A DNA stretch of 64,000 bases, from positions 5,377 to 69,376 of the forward strand of contig JBBSFB010000021.1 in NCBI GenBank assembly GCA_038239145.1. Direction: 5' to 3'. The notes beneath the pieces were generated by a model. That model searched no databases, was not told the origin of the DNA, and was given only the letters and a program-made list of their open reading frames with translations. Source of the stretch: PALSA-610 sp038239145 (GTDB taxonomy: Bacteria > Actinomycetota > Acidimicrobiia > IMCC26256 > PALSA-610). How positions within the stretch are numbered: the stretch's first letter is position 1; the number at the start of each line of letters is the position of its first letter. Shown piece after piece: positions 38,949-46,738 of this stretch. The translations under genes were made by a program, and so were the position numbers.

Positions 38949-39506
38949 CTACTCGGTGGTGGAACGGTCGTCGCGGGCTCGCGCGTGCTCGACGTGCAGC
39001 CGATGACCGACCCCGCGAATCGATGCAATCTCGAGACCGAGCGGGCGGATGCGCTTGCGCAGACGCGAGATGTGCACCCTCACCTTGCTCGTGTCGCCGT
39101 GCCCATCCCAGATCAGTTGGAACAGGTCCGCATCCGCGACGCCTCGATCGAACGACGCGATGAGTGCTTCGGCGACTCGCGCGTCGGTGGGTGAAAGGTA
39201 GACGCGCTGCCCCCGAAAGGAGAGCTCCCCGAAAGCATCGAGCGTCGGGATTGCGGGATGTTGCTCGGCGCGGGCGGCCAGAGCGACCATCCGCGCTTCG
39301 ATGTCGTCGTCGTCGGCAGGAAGCCGGATCCAGTCGGTGAGGCAACCCTGCACGGTGGGAGGGGGCGCGTCGGCCGCGACGAGCAACAGGTGCGGCCGAT
39401 GCAGGCGCGCGAGCCGTTCGGCATCATCGCGATGCTCCGGCCACCGGACCACGACGACGTCGTCGTGGTCCGGGACCGAAGCAATCCCACTGTTCGTGTG
39501 AATCAA
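38949..39506 (-). CDS. OmpR-type winged-helix regulator with degenerate receiver
   Basis: 185 aa from TTG 39506 (start uncertain; GAAGGGA is 10 bases upstream). The N-terminal 100 residues have a receiver-like size and strands (DDVVVVRW, RPHLLLVAAD) but no acidic pocket or phospho-Asp in the expected context. C-terminal Trans_Reg_C domain: LSFRGQRVYLSPTDARVAEA, TSKVRVHISRLRKRIRPLGL, EIASIRGVGHRL. It lies between amt (25 bp) and the antiporter (6 bp) in one operon. Its paralogue is at 41672-42223; they share CL.DW.RLP and RPLGLEI.S.RG.GH. Confidence 0.8.
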   Translation of the reverse strand: MIHTNSGIASVPDHDDVVVVRWPEHRDDAERLARLHRPHLLLVAADAPPPTVQGCLTDWIRLPADDDDIEARMVALAARAEQHPAIPTLDAFGELSFRGQRVYLSPTDARVAEALIASFDRGVADADLFQLIWDGHGDTSKVRVHISRLRKRIRPLGLEIASIRGVGHRLHVEHARARDDRSTTE

Positions 39507-39531
39507 CCCACGATTCCCTTCGGCGAGTCCG

Positions 39532-41097
39532 TCAGCGTGAGGTCTCCTGGCCTGTCGCCACCGGTTCCGGGAGCTCGATGAGCCCTTCATGGTCGGGCAT
39601 CTCGACATGCGGGTTCGAGCCGTAGAAGCTCGGATACGCGAGCACTCCCATCTCGGGGATGTCGACACCTTGCAGCTCGACCTCGCGCGACGGCCGGATG
39701 CCGCCCTTCATCACCTTGTTCTGGATGTAGAAGAAGGCGTACGCGATCGAGAACATCACGATTGCAATGGTAAGGACGCCCATGAGCTGGGCGAGGAACT
39801 GACCGCCGCCATCGTGTCCGTAGAGGATTCCCGAGATGCCGAACTTGGAGTCGGCGCCGGTGCCGTTCCAACCGATGCCGTACGAGCCGTCGGCGAAGAT
39901 GCCGACCGCCAGCACACCCCAGGCGCCGCAGACTCCGTGAACCGAGACCGCGCCGACCGGGTCGTCGACGCCATGGTTCTCGAAGAACCACACCGACTCG
40001 ACGACGATGAGACCGGCGATGAGTCCGATCACACCGGCAGCCCACGGTTGCACGAACGCGCACGGCGCAGTGATGGCGACCAAGCCCGCAAGCATGCCGT
40101 TCGCCATCATGCCCGGATCGGGTTGGTGCGCCTTCGAACGCATCTGCACCCAGAACATCGCCGCAACGGCTCCGACTGCGGCCGCGAGCGCCGTGTTGGT
40201 TGCGATGAGGGCGAAGCGGTTATCGGTGGCCGCGAACGTCGAGGCCGCGTTGAACCCGAACCATCCGAACAACAGGATGAACGTGCCGAGCATCGCCATC
40301 GGGATGTGATGCCCGGGAAGTGGTCTCGGTTTGCCGTCGGGTCCGTACTTGCCGATTCGTGGACCGAGTATCAGCGCCCCCGCCAGACCGGCGACGCCGC
40401 CCATCATGTGCACGACGCCGGAACCGGCGAAGTCGGTGTAGCCGTGGCCCATGCTCGCGGTCTCACCGAGCTTGGCGAGCCAGCCGCCGCCCCAGGTCCA
40501 GGCGCCGAACAGCGGGTAGTAGATCGCTCCGCAGAACAGGCCCCACCCGACGAACGCGTTCCACTTCCACCGCTCGGCCATGGCGCCGGTCGGGATCGTG
40601 GCGGTCGTGTCCATGAACGCAACCATGTACAGGAAGAAGGCCGCGGTCGACACGTCGTAGGCGTGGCCTTGCAGGAAGAAACCGCCTTTCCACAAGAAAA
40701 CCCAGTTGCCGGAACCGATCAGGTTGCTCCCGACCGCGCTGTTGAGGCCGATGATCGGAGCGGTGAACCCTCCGAACATGAACGCGTAGCCGACCATCCA
40801 GTAGGCGACGAACCCCAGCCCGAAGACCGCGAAGTTCGTCGACACCACATGCGCGGCGTGCTTGGCCCGGCAGAACCCGGTTTCGACCAGCGCGAAGCCG
40901 GCCTGCATGAAGATCACGAGCACCGCGCCGATGACGACCCAAAGGAGGTTCAAAGAGATATCGGTGTGAGACAACTCCTTGGTGACCGTCCCGCCCCCGT
41001 CGGTGCTGCTGGCGCCGGCCACACCGGACCAGAGCGCAACGATCACGGCTATAGCGCCCGCCAACGCGATCACGCGTAGTGCTCTTCGATACCGCAC
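39532..41097 (-). CDS. amt: Ammonium transporter Amt
   Basis: 521 aa. GGGAGGG 5-7 bases before GTG 41097 fixes the start. N-terminal signal-like span then eleven further spans. Seen: FALVETGFCRAKHAAHVVSTN, MDTTATIPTGAMAERW, the twin-His channel residues in GSGVVHMMGG and VHGVCGAWG, and the C-terminal regulatory segment EVELQGVDIPEMGVLAYP where PII/GlnK docks in homologues. No glnK lies beside it; instead it heads an operon with a regulator and the antiporter/GlnD-like fusion. A dyad at 41123-41144 sits in its promoter region. Confidence 0.94.
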   Translation of the reverse strand: MRYRRALRVIALAGAIAVIVALWSGVAGASSTDGGGTVTKELSHTDISLNLLWVVIGAVLVIFMQAGFALVETGFCRAKHAAHVVSTNFAVFGLGFVAYWMVGYAFMFGGFTAPIIGLNSAVGSNLIGSGNWVFLWKGGFFLQGHAYDVSTAAFFLYMVAFMDTTATIPTGAMAERWKWNAFVGWGLFCGAIYYPLFGAWTWGGGWLAKLGETASMGHGYTDFAGSGVVHMMGGVAGLAGALILGPRIGKYGPDGKPRPLPGHHIPMAMLGTFILLFGWFGFNAASTFAATDNRFALIATNTALAAAVGAVAAMFWVQMRSKAHQPDPGMMANGMLAGLVAITAPCAFVQPWAAGVIGLIAGLIVVESVWFFENHGVDDPVGAVSVHGVCGAWGVLAVGIFADGSYGIGWNGTGADSKFGISGILYGHDGGGQFLAQLMGVLTIAIVMFSIAYAFFYIQNKVMKGGIRPSREVELQGVDIPEMGVLAYPSFYGSNPHVEMPDHEGLIELPEPVATGQETSR

Positions 41098-41122
41098 TAA
41101 ATCCCTCCCATTGTCCCAAGTT

Positions 41123-41144
41123 TTACGGTGCAAGACGACCGTAA
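41123..41144. promoter_or_regulatory. Operator-like dyad upstream of amt
   Basis: TTACGGT-N8-ACCGTAA is a perfect 7-bp inverted repeat ending 26 bp from the amt start codon. Its position suits control of amt; whether the local winged-helix regulators or a GlnR-type protein bind it is unknown. Confidence 0.6.
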
Positions 41145-41352
41145 GGGCGAAGGATTTCGACGCAGTGACCGTACTGTTTCGACAAGTGAGCAGTGAACTA
41201 TTCGGTATCTGAACAGCGTGCGACGGCTCTTCGCACCAATTCTGATCGAAATATGATCAAAAGCATCCGCTCAACATTGGCTTTGCCGACGGTCTCATTA
41301 CGACTGATGCGGAGTGCTTCCATCGTTCGACGGCACGTGAAACGATCGCCCA

Positions 41353-41679
41353 ATGTCTGCAAACTTCGAAGCAAGTGCGTTCGGCGTCGAGTGGAACGCA
41401 CTGGCCCGTAGGGATCGGTTACGCCTTCGCCGTCTCGTCCGCATCGGGCGGAGTGCCGACGACCCCGAACTGGCCCGCATTGCGCCGGCTTACGCTCAGT
41501 GGCAGATGCAACGCTTGTGGATGAAGACGTTCTGGCTCTGGTTCGTGCCGGGAATCTTCATCGTGCTGCTCCTGAGCGCGCAGATACACCCCATCCTGGT
41601 AGGTGTCACGATCGCCTTGGGGGCACAAGCAGTCTGGGCCTACGTGAATCTGCGCAAGGCAGCCCGCGGCGCTACCTGA
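41353..41679 (+). CDS. Small two-span membrane protein (108 aa)
   Basis: Basic N-terminal soluble part (RRDRLRLRRLVRIGRS) then two spans: FWLWFVPGIFIVLLLSA and ILVGVTIALGAQAVWAYV, and a basic tail. No motif recognised. Diverges from amt; ends overlapping the converging regulator gene by 8 bases. Confidence 0.65.
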   Translation: MSANFEASAFGVEWNALARRDRLRLRRLVRIGRSADDPELARIAPAYAQWQMQRLWMKTFWLWFVPGIFIVLLLSAQIHPILVGVTIALGAQAVWAYVNLRKAARGAT

Positions 41680-42223
41680 CGGACACGGCCGTTTCGACGT
41701 GCGCGTCGTCCATCACGTGTCCGGCCCCGCGTCGGGACTTGATCTCCAGCCCGAGCGGGCGGACGTGACGGCGCAGTCTCGTCAAGCGGATCCGCAGGGC
41801 AGCTCGCGTCGCGCCATCTTCGGCCCACCCGACGTCGAGGAGGTCGTCGTCGGCGACCACCTCGCCGAAGCGCTCGAGCAGCACACCCGCGAGTCGCTCC
41901 TCCGTCGGCGAGAGCCTGGTAAACGCGCCCCGGTGCCAGAGGCGGCCGAGGGGGTCGATTCTCGGTGCCGTCACGTGCGCCTTGCTGCGCTGGGCCAACG
42001 TCATGAGTCGCACCCGCAGGTCGCCGGCGGTGACCGGTAGTCGGACCCAGTCCTCGAGGCAGCTCGGTGAGAACGGTGGGGAGTCTGCGGCTGGGTCCAG
42101 CACCAGGAGCCGGGGGAGGCCCAGTCGATCGAGGGCGACGCGCTCGTCGTCCTGTTGTGGCCACTGCAACACTGCGACGTCACGACTGAACTCGGCCACC
42201 AAGAGCAACGCCTCGCCGTCCAC
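41672..42223 (-). CDS. OmpR-type winged-helix regulator, paralogue of the amt-operon regulator
   Basis: 183 aa, GTG start. N-terminal receiver-like part without phospho-acceptor (VAEFSRDVAVLQWPQQDD, LPRLLVLDPAADSPP), C-terminal winged helix FTRLSPTEERLAGVLLERFG, ALRIRLTRLRRHVRPLGLEI, SRRGAGHVM. Same length, domain order and key motifs as the regulator at 38949-39506, so the two probably arose by duplication around amt. Diverges from the histidine kinase gene at 42341. Confidence 0.8.
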   Translation of the reverse strand: MDGEALLLVAEFSRDVAVLQWPQQDDERVALDRLGLPRLLVLDPAADSPPFSPSCLEDWVRLPVTAGDLRVRLMTLAQRSKAHVTAPRIDPLGRLWHRGAFTRLSPTEERLAGVLLERFGEVVADDDLLDVGWAEDGATRAALRIRLTRLRRHVRPLGLEIKSRRGAGHVMDDAHVETAVSVR

Positions 42224-42340
42224 GCATCGAACCTATCTACATGGCATTGCGTGAGCATCGGCGGAGCGTTTCCGTAGAACGACGGGTTGCTGTCGCGTAC
42301 CTTTCGGAATCTGGTCGGGCCGGAATGAGAGACTTCGGGA

Positions 42341-43339
42341 ATGTGGCCGACCCTCGAACACCCGAGACCGCGCCTCGCGTTCTTCGGCGGTTTGTTCGCG
42401 ACCATGGTCGTGGCGACGGCGGTTGCCGTGCTCCACGATCGTGTCGGCCGGGGAGTTCCTGCGCTGTTGCTCGTCGTACCCGTCGTCGCGACGGCGCTGG
42501 TGGGTGGACGCCTACCGGGCTTCGTGGTATCGGCGTTTGCGACGTTCGCGTTCAGCTTCGCGCTGCCTCCGCTCGGTTCGCCGCGGATTCGACTGTCGGA
42601 AGACGTGATCGCCCTGCTCATCTTCAGTGCCGTCGCGTTCGTGGTGAGCGCGCTCGTGACGACCAGGGTCAATGCATTGGAGAAGGTCGATGAGCAGCGG
42701 CGCGCGCTGCTGCGATCGGTGTCGCACGATTTGCGCACACCTCTCGCCGCAATCCATGCCGTAGCGACCGACCTCCGAGCGGGTGTCGACTACGACCGCC
42801 GCACCCGAGACGAGGTGCTCGACGTGCTCATCGACGAGACGGAGCGTCTCGACCGCCTCGTCGCGAACCTTCTCAGCATGAGTCGAGTCGAGACCGGGAC
42901 GCTGCAACCCCGCCTCGCCGAGGTCGATGTGGCCGAGCTCGTGGCGGTCAGCGCGAAGCGGCTCGCGCGACTCTTCACTCGCTGGACACTCGACGTCGAG
43001 GTGCCGGCCGACCTCCCTGTTGTGCAAGCCGATCCCGCGCAACTCGAGGAGGTCTGCAACAACCTGCTGGAGAATGCGGTACGACACACGCCCGAGGGAT
43101 CGTGCGTCCGGATCTCAGCTCGGGCATCGGACGAATTCGTCGAGATCACCGTGAGCGACGACGGGCCGGGACTTCCGCGTGCTGTTGCCGACCGGCTGCG
43201 CGCGTCACGCCTCGACGGGCGGCAAGGGCTCGGCCTCGCGATCTGTCAGGCGATCGTGACTCTGCACGGCGGTACTCTGCGCCTGATCGACAACGATTCG
43301 GGAACCTCTATTGCAGTCACCATCCGCCGCGCCCGCTGA
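42341..43339 (+). CDS. KdpD-like sensor histidine kinase with DUF4118 membrane domain
   Basis: 332 aa. N-terminal four-span DUF4118-type region (FGGLFATMVVATAVAVL, ALLLVVPVVATALVGG, VVSAFATFAFSFAL, VIALLIFSAVAFVVSAL), then HisKA SVSHDLRTPLAAIHA with phospho-His, and ATPase N-box NNLLENAVRHTP, G1 DDGPGLP and G2 GLGLAIC. It lacks the KdpD and Usp domains. Overlaps the response regulator start by 29 bases. No kdpFABC genes are present, so the target is unknown. Confidence 0.88.
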   Translation: MWPTLEHPRPRLAFFGGLFATMVVATAVAVLHDRVGRGVPALLLVVPVVATALVGGRLPGFVVSAFATFAFSFALPPLGSPRIRLSEDVIALLIFSAVAFVVSALVTTRVNALEKVDEQRRALLRSVSHDLRTPLAAIHAVATDLRAGVDYDRRTRDEVLDVLIDETERLDRLVANLLSMSRVETGTLQPRLAEVDVAELVAVSAKRLARLFTRWTLDVEVPADLPVVQADPAQLEEVCNNLLENAVRHTPEGSCVRISARASDEFVEITVSDDGPGLPRAVADRLRASRLDGRQGLGLAICQAIVTLHGGTLRLIDNDSGTSIAVTIRRAR

Positions 43340-44045
43340 CTCGAGTGTCCTCGTCATCGACGACGAACTGGCAATACGCCAGGTCCTCGAGGCCGCCCTG
43401 GATGCGCGGGGATACTCGGTGCATTTGGCGGCGTCGGCGACGATCGGTCTGCAGCTCGCCGGTGCCATCGAACCCGACGTGATCATCGTCGATCTCGGCT
43501 TACCCGACTTGGATGGCATCGAAGTGTGCCGGCAGCTCCGGCGTTGGACGTCAGTGCCGATACTCGTGCTCACCGTCGACGGCACCGAGAACCGCAAGGT
43601 CGAAGCGCTCGATGCCGGTGCGGACGACTACATGTCGAAACCCTTTTCGATGCCGGAGCTCCTTGCGCGTGTGCGCGTGGCGACTCGGCATCGACGGGCA
43701 ATCGTGAATGCGTCAGACCCCGGACTGGTCGAGGTGGGGCCGTTACGCATCGACGTCGCCGGGCGTGAGGCGACGCTCGACGGTCGCGCCATCTCGCTCA
43801 CGCGCAAGGAATTCGTGCTTCTCACCATGCTGGCTCGCAACGAGGGCCGCGTGATCCTGCATCGCGTCCTGCTCGCGGGTGTCTGGGATCACGAGGTCGG
43901 ACGCGTCGAGTTGCTGCGAACTCATGTGAACCAGCTCCGCCGCAAGCTGGGCGAAGTTCGGTCATCGCCGGTGCGGATCGTCAACGATCCGGGAGTGGGG
44001 TACCGACTGGTGCTCGACGAGAACGTCGAACCAATGCCGTGGTGA
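43311..44045 (+). CDS. KdpE-like OmpR-family response regulator
   Basis: 244 aa, TTG start overlapping the kinase gene. Receiver domain with acidic pocket (VLVIDDELAIRQVL), phospho-Asp in IIVDLGLPDLDGIEV and Lys in DYMSKPFSMPEL; C-terminal winged helix SLTRKEFVLLTMLARNEGRV, LLRTHVNQLRRKLGE, IVNDPGVGYRL. Complete, so a functional phosphorelay with the preceding kinase is expected. Confidence 0.9.
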   Translation: MQSPSAAPADSSVLVIDDELAIRQVLEAALDARGYSVHLAASATIGLQLAGAIEPDVIIVDLGLPDLDGIEVCRQLRRWTSVPILVLTVDGTENRKVEALDAGADDYMSKPFSMPELLARVRVATRHRRAIVNASDPGLVEVGPLRIDVAGREATLDGRAISLTRKEFVLLTMLARNEGRVILHRVLLAGVWDHEVGRVELLRTHVNQLRRKLGEVRSSPVRIVNDPGVGYRLVLDENVEPMPW

Positions 44046-44101
44046 TCTCCAACCCTGCCGACAGGGTGTCTCGAAGACGCTGGTGCGTAAAGTCGTCCCC
44101 C

Positions 44102-44746
44102 ATGGGTGACCTCTCCTTCGATGCCCAGGAGCGGGCCGAGCTGTGCAGTGTGTTCGACGAACTCGGACCGGGCGCTCCCACACTGCTCCCAGACTGGACC
44201 ACTCACGACCTCGCCGCCCACATCGTGCTGCGCGAGCGCGACCTGATCGCGGGGCCCTGCATTGCGCTTCCGGGGCCGTTCGGGCGGTTCGCCGAGCGGC
44301 GGCGGGTGCGACTCGCGAGCTGCCGCGACTTTGGGTGGCTTGTGGACCGGGTCCGGTCGGGCCCGCCGCCGGGCTTCTTCCGCATTGGCTGGGTGCGGTC
44401 GCACCCGAACCTGAACGAGTTCTTCGTGCACCATGAGGACGTGCGGAGAGCCAATGGGCTCGCTTCCCGGACTCTCTCGCATGAGCTCGAGTCGGGCTTG
44501 TGGAAGAACGTCCGTCGCGGGAGCCGGTATTTGAGCCGGCGCCTGAGCGGTGCCGGTCTCGAGATCGAGTGGGAGGGAACGGGCAGGCTCGTGACGGTCC
44601 GCTCGGAGGAGCCCACGGTTCGACTGAAAGGCACGCCCGGCGAACTGCTGCTGTTCGTGTTCGGCCGGCAGGTTGTTGCCCACGTGGAGGTCAGCGGGCG
44701 GGCCGAAGCGGTGCTGGCGGTGCAGCGCACGCACTTCGGTATGTAG
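44102..44746 (+). CDS. TIGR03085-like DinB/MDMPI-fold metal-binding protein
   Basis: About 214 aa from ATG 44102. Opens with the family pattern ERAELCSVFDELGPGAPTLL, PDWTTHDLAAHIVLRERDLI: the WTTxDLAAHxxxRER helix carries the first metal His. Another His pair is in NEFFVHHEDVRRAN, the expected remaining ligands. Related to mycothiol-dependent isomerase folds; substrate unknown. Confidence 0.8.
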   Translation: MGDLSFDAQERAELCSVFDELGPGAPTLLPDWTTHDLAAHIVLRERDLIAGPCIALPGPFGRFAERRRVRLASCRDFGWLVDRVRSGPPPGFFRIGWVRSHPNLNEFFVHHEDVRRANGLASRTLSHELESGLWKNVRRGSRYLSRRLSGAGLEIEWEGTGRLVTVRSEEPTVRLKGTPGELLLFVFGRQVVAHVEVSGRAEAVLAVQRTHFGM

Positions 44747-44776
44747 CTCGGATCCACGGATGCGCTGGCGTCCGAG

Positions 44777-46738
44777 CTAGATGAGGTCGGGATCGGTAAC
44801 GACCTCGACGAGTGCCGGCCCTTCGTAGGCGAAGGCCTGCTCGAGCGCGTCGTCGAGCTCACCGACCTCGGTGACTCGCACTCCGAACGCGCCGCAGAGC
44901 CGTGCGTAGGCGGCGAACTCGGGATTGTGTAGCGACGTCTGCCACACGTCCCACTCGGCGGCTCGCTGTTCCTTGGAGATCTTGCCGAGTTGGGAGTTGT
45001 TCAAGAGCACGTGGGTGATGTTCATGCCGTACTTCACGGCGGTCGTGATCTCAGCGAGATATTGACCGAACCCGCCGTCTCCGGTGACCGCAAGGATTGT
45101 GCGGCCCGGTGCCGCCGCCCACGCGCCCATCGCGGCCGGGAATCCGAATCCGATCGATCCGAGATAGCCCGACATCAGCACCTGCTGACCCGCCTTGCAC
45201 TCGAAGTAGCGCCCGAACGAATACGTGTTGTTGCCGACGTCGACTGCGATGACCGCATTCTCCGGCGTGTGCCGGGTCAGCGCGGCGAAGAGCGGGGCCG
45301 ATGCCACACCGAGACCATGATCGTCAGCCCCTCGCCGCTGCTTTTCCGCATCCCAGATCTCGCACCGCGCCGCCACGTCGGCGCGCTGGTCGACGGTCTG
45401 CACATCGTTCACGATCGCGGCCTCGAGCAGGCGCCGGGCAGTGACGCCGACGTCACCGAACAACGGCACGGTTACCGCGTGAAAGCGACCGATCGCGTCG
45501 GGGTCGGAGTCGACCTGGATGATCGGCTTGTACGACGCAATGCCGGTGTGGTTCGAGAACGACGCGCCGAACACGATCAAGAGATCCGACTCGTTCATGA
45601 GCCACGATGCGACGGGAGTACCGCTACGGCCGAGCACACCACACGCGAGCGGGAGATCGTCGGCGACGATGCCTTTGGCCTTGAAGGTGGTGAGCATCGG
45701 CGCGTTCAGGCGCTCGGCGAGCGTGATGACGTGCTCGATGCCCTGACGGGCACCGTGCCCCAGCACGATGACCGGGCGCTTCGCGCCGGATATCAACGCG
45801 GCTGCGCGTTCGAGCGGAGCGGCGGGCGGCGTAACCGAGAGGTCGGCGATGCGGCCGCTCGGGCCGCCCGGCCGCGCGTCGTTTGTGGCGGGTAGCGCTT
45901 GCACTTCGTCGGGCAGCACGAGGTGGGCCACGCCACGCTGACCGAGTGCGTGCTTGCACGCTAGGTTCATCAGCTCGACGTGGTCGGAGTCGCGGTGCAC
46001 CGTCTGGGTCGAGACCGCGACGTCGGCGAACGCGGCCGCGAGGTCGAGATCCTGGAACGCGCCCCGACCGCGCACCTTCGACGGAACCTGACCGGAGATC
46101 GCCAGCACCGGCGATCGATCGACCTTCGCGTCGTAGAGACCCGTCAGGAGGTTCGTCGAACCCGGTCCCGCGATCGCGAAGCACGCGGCGGGCCGCCCGG
46201 TAAGTTTCCCGTACGCGCTCGCCGCGAACGACGCTGCGCCTTCATGACGGATACCGACGTACGTGAGGTCGCCGCGTCGCTCGGCCTCGCGCATCGCGTC
46301 GGCGAAGCCGAGATTCGAGTGGCCGACCATGCCGAACACGTGGGTGACACCCCACGCGATCATCGTCTCGACCATGAGATCCGAGACCGTGCGCAGCCGC
46401 GCGTGTTCGGGCGCCATCGCCACATACACCCCGTCGGCGCGCAGCTCGACCGGATGGCTTTTCGGTGCGTCGATGAAACCGGGCGGGGGAGTCCCCGTGA
46501 TCGGGTCGTAGTCATACCCGTGCCAAGGGCACCGGAGCCAACCCTTCTCGATGGAGCCCTCGCCGAGCGGACCGCCCTGGTGCGGGCAATGGTTGTCGAG
46601 CGCGCCGTAGCGGTCGTTGAACCGTGTGAGCGCAAGCGACACCCGCCCCGCCGTGACCGTCATCACCCGGCCTTCGGCCAGCGCGTCGACGTCCGCGACG
46701 CGGTGCCAGACGAGCGGTTCGCCGGCGGAGTCGGTCAC
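44777..46738 (-). CDS. Rieske [2Fe-2S] domain fused to a thiamine-diphosphate-dependent enzyme
   Basis: 653 aa. Residues 1-105: Rieske ferredoxin domain with NHCPHQGGPLG (Cys51, His53) and LRCPWHGYDYD (Cys70, His73). Residues about 112-650: acetolactate-synthase/pyruvate-oxidase-type ThDP enzyme with catalytic Glu in GIRHEGAASFAASAYGKLTG, AGPGSTNLLTGLYDA, central domain VIVLGHGARQG and ThDP/Mg motif VTGDGGFGQYLAEITTA...VLLNNSQLG. All cofactor residues look intact. GTG 46738 overlaps the stop of the upstream Rieske-GltB gene by four bases. The Rieske domain could carry electrons from substrate decarboxylation to or from the partner flavoprotein (inference). Confidence 0.88.
   Translation of the reverse strand: MTDSAGEPLVWHRVADVDALAEGRVMTVTAGRVSLALTRFNDRYGALDNHCPHQGGPLGEGSIEKGWLRCPWHGYDYDPITGTPPPGFIDAPKSHPVELRADGVYVAMAPEHARLRTVSDLMVETMIAWGVTHVFGMVGHSNLGFADAMREAERRGDLTYVGIRHEGAASFAASAYGKLTGRPAACFAIAGPGSTNLLTGLYDAKVDRSPVLAISGQVPSKVRGRGAFQDLDLAAAFADVAVSTQTVHRDSDHVELMNLACKHALGQRGVAHLVLPDEVQALPATNDARPGGPSGRIADLSVTPPAAPLERAAALISGAKRPVIVLGHGARQGIEHVITLAERLNAPMLTTFKAKGIVADDLPLACGVLGRSGTPVASWLMNESDLLIVFGASFSNHTGIASYKPIIQVDSDPDAIGRFHAVTVPLFGDVGVTARRLLEAAIVNDVQTVDQRADVAARCEIWDAEKQRRGADDHGLGVASAPLFAALTRHTPENAVIAVDVGNNTYSFGRYFECKAGQQVLMSGYLGSIGFGFPAAMGAWAAAPGRTILAVTGDGGFGQYLAEITTAVKYGMNITHVLLNNSQLGKISKEQRAAEWDVWQTSLHNPEFAAYARLCGAFGVRVTEVGELDDALEQAFAYEGPALVEVVTDPDLI

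Noticed and set aside
37543..39345. 600-codon open frame antisense to the antiporter gene
   Set aside because: Arg/Ala/Gly-rich shadow composition without motifs, fully covered by the well-supported antiporter and regulator genes on other frames; long antisense frames are expected at this G+C content.
42341..44045. Kdp potassium-uptake locus suggested by the KdpD/KdpE-like pair
   Set aside because: No kdpF, A, B or C genes are present, and the kinase lacks the KdpD and Usp domains.
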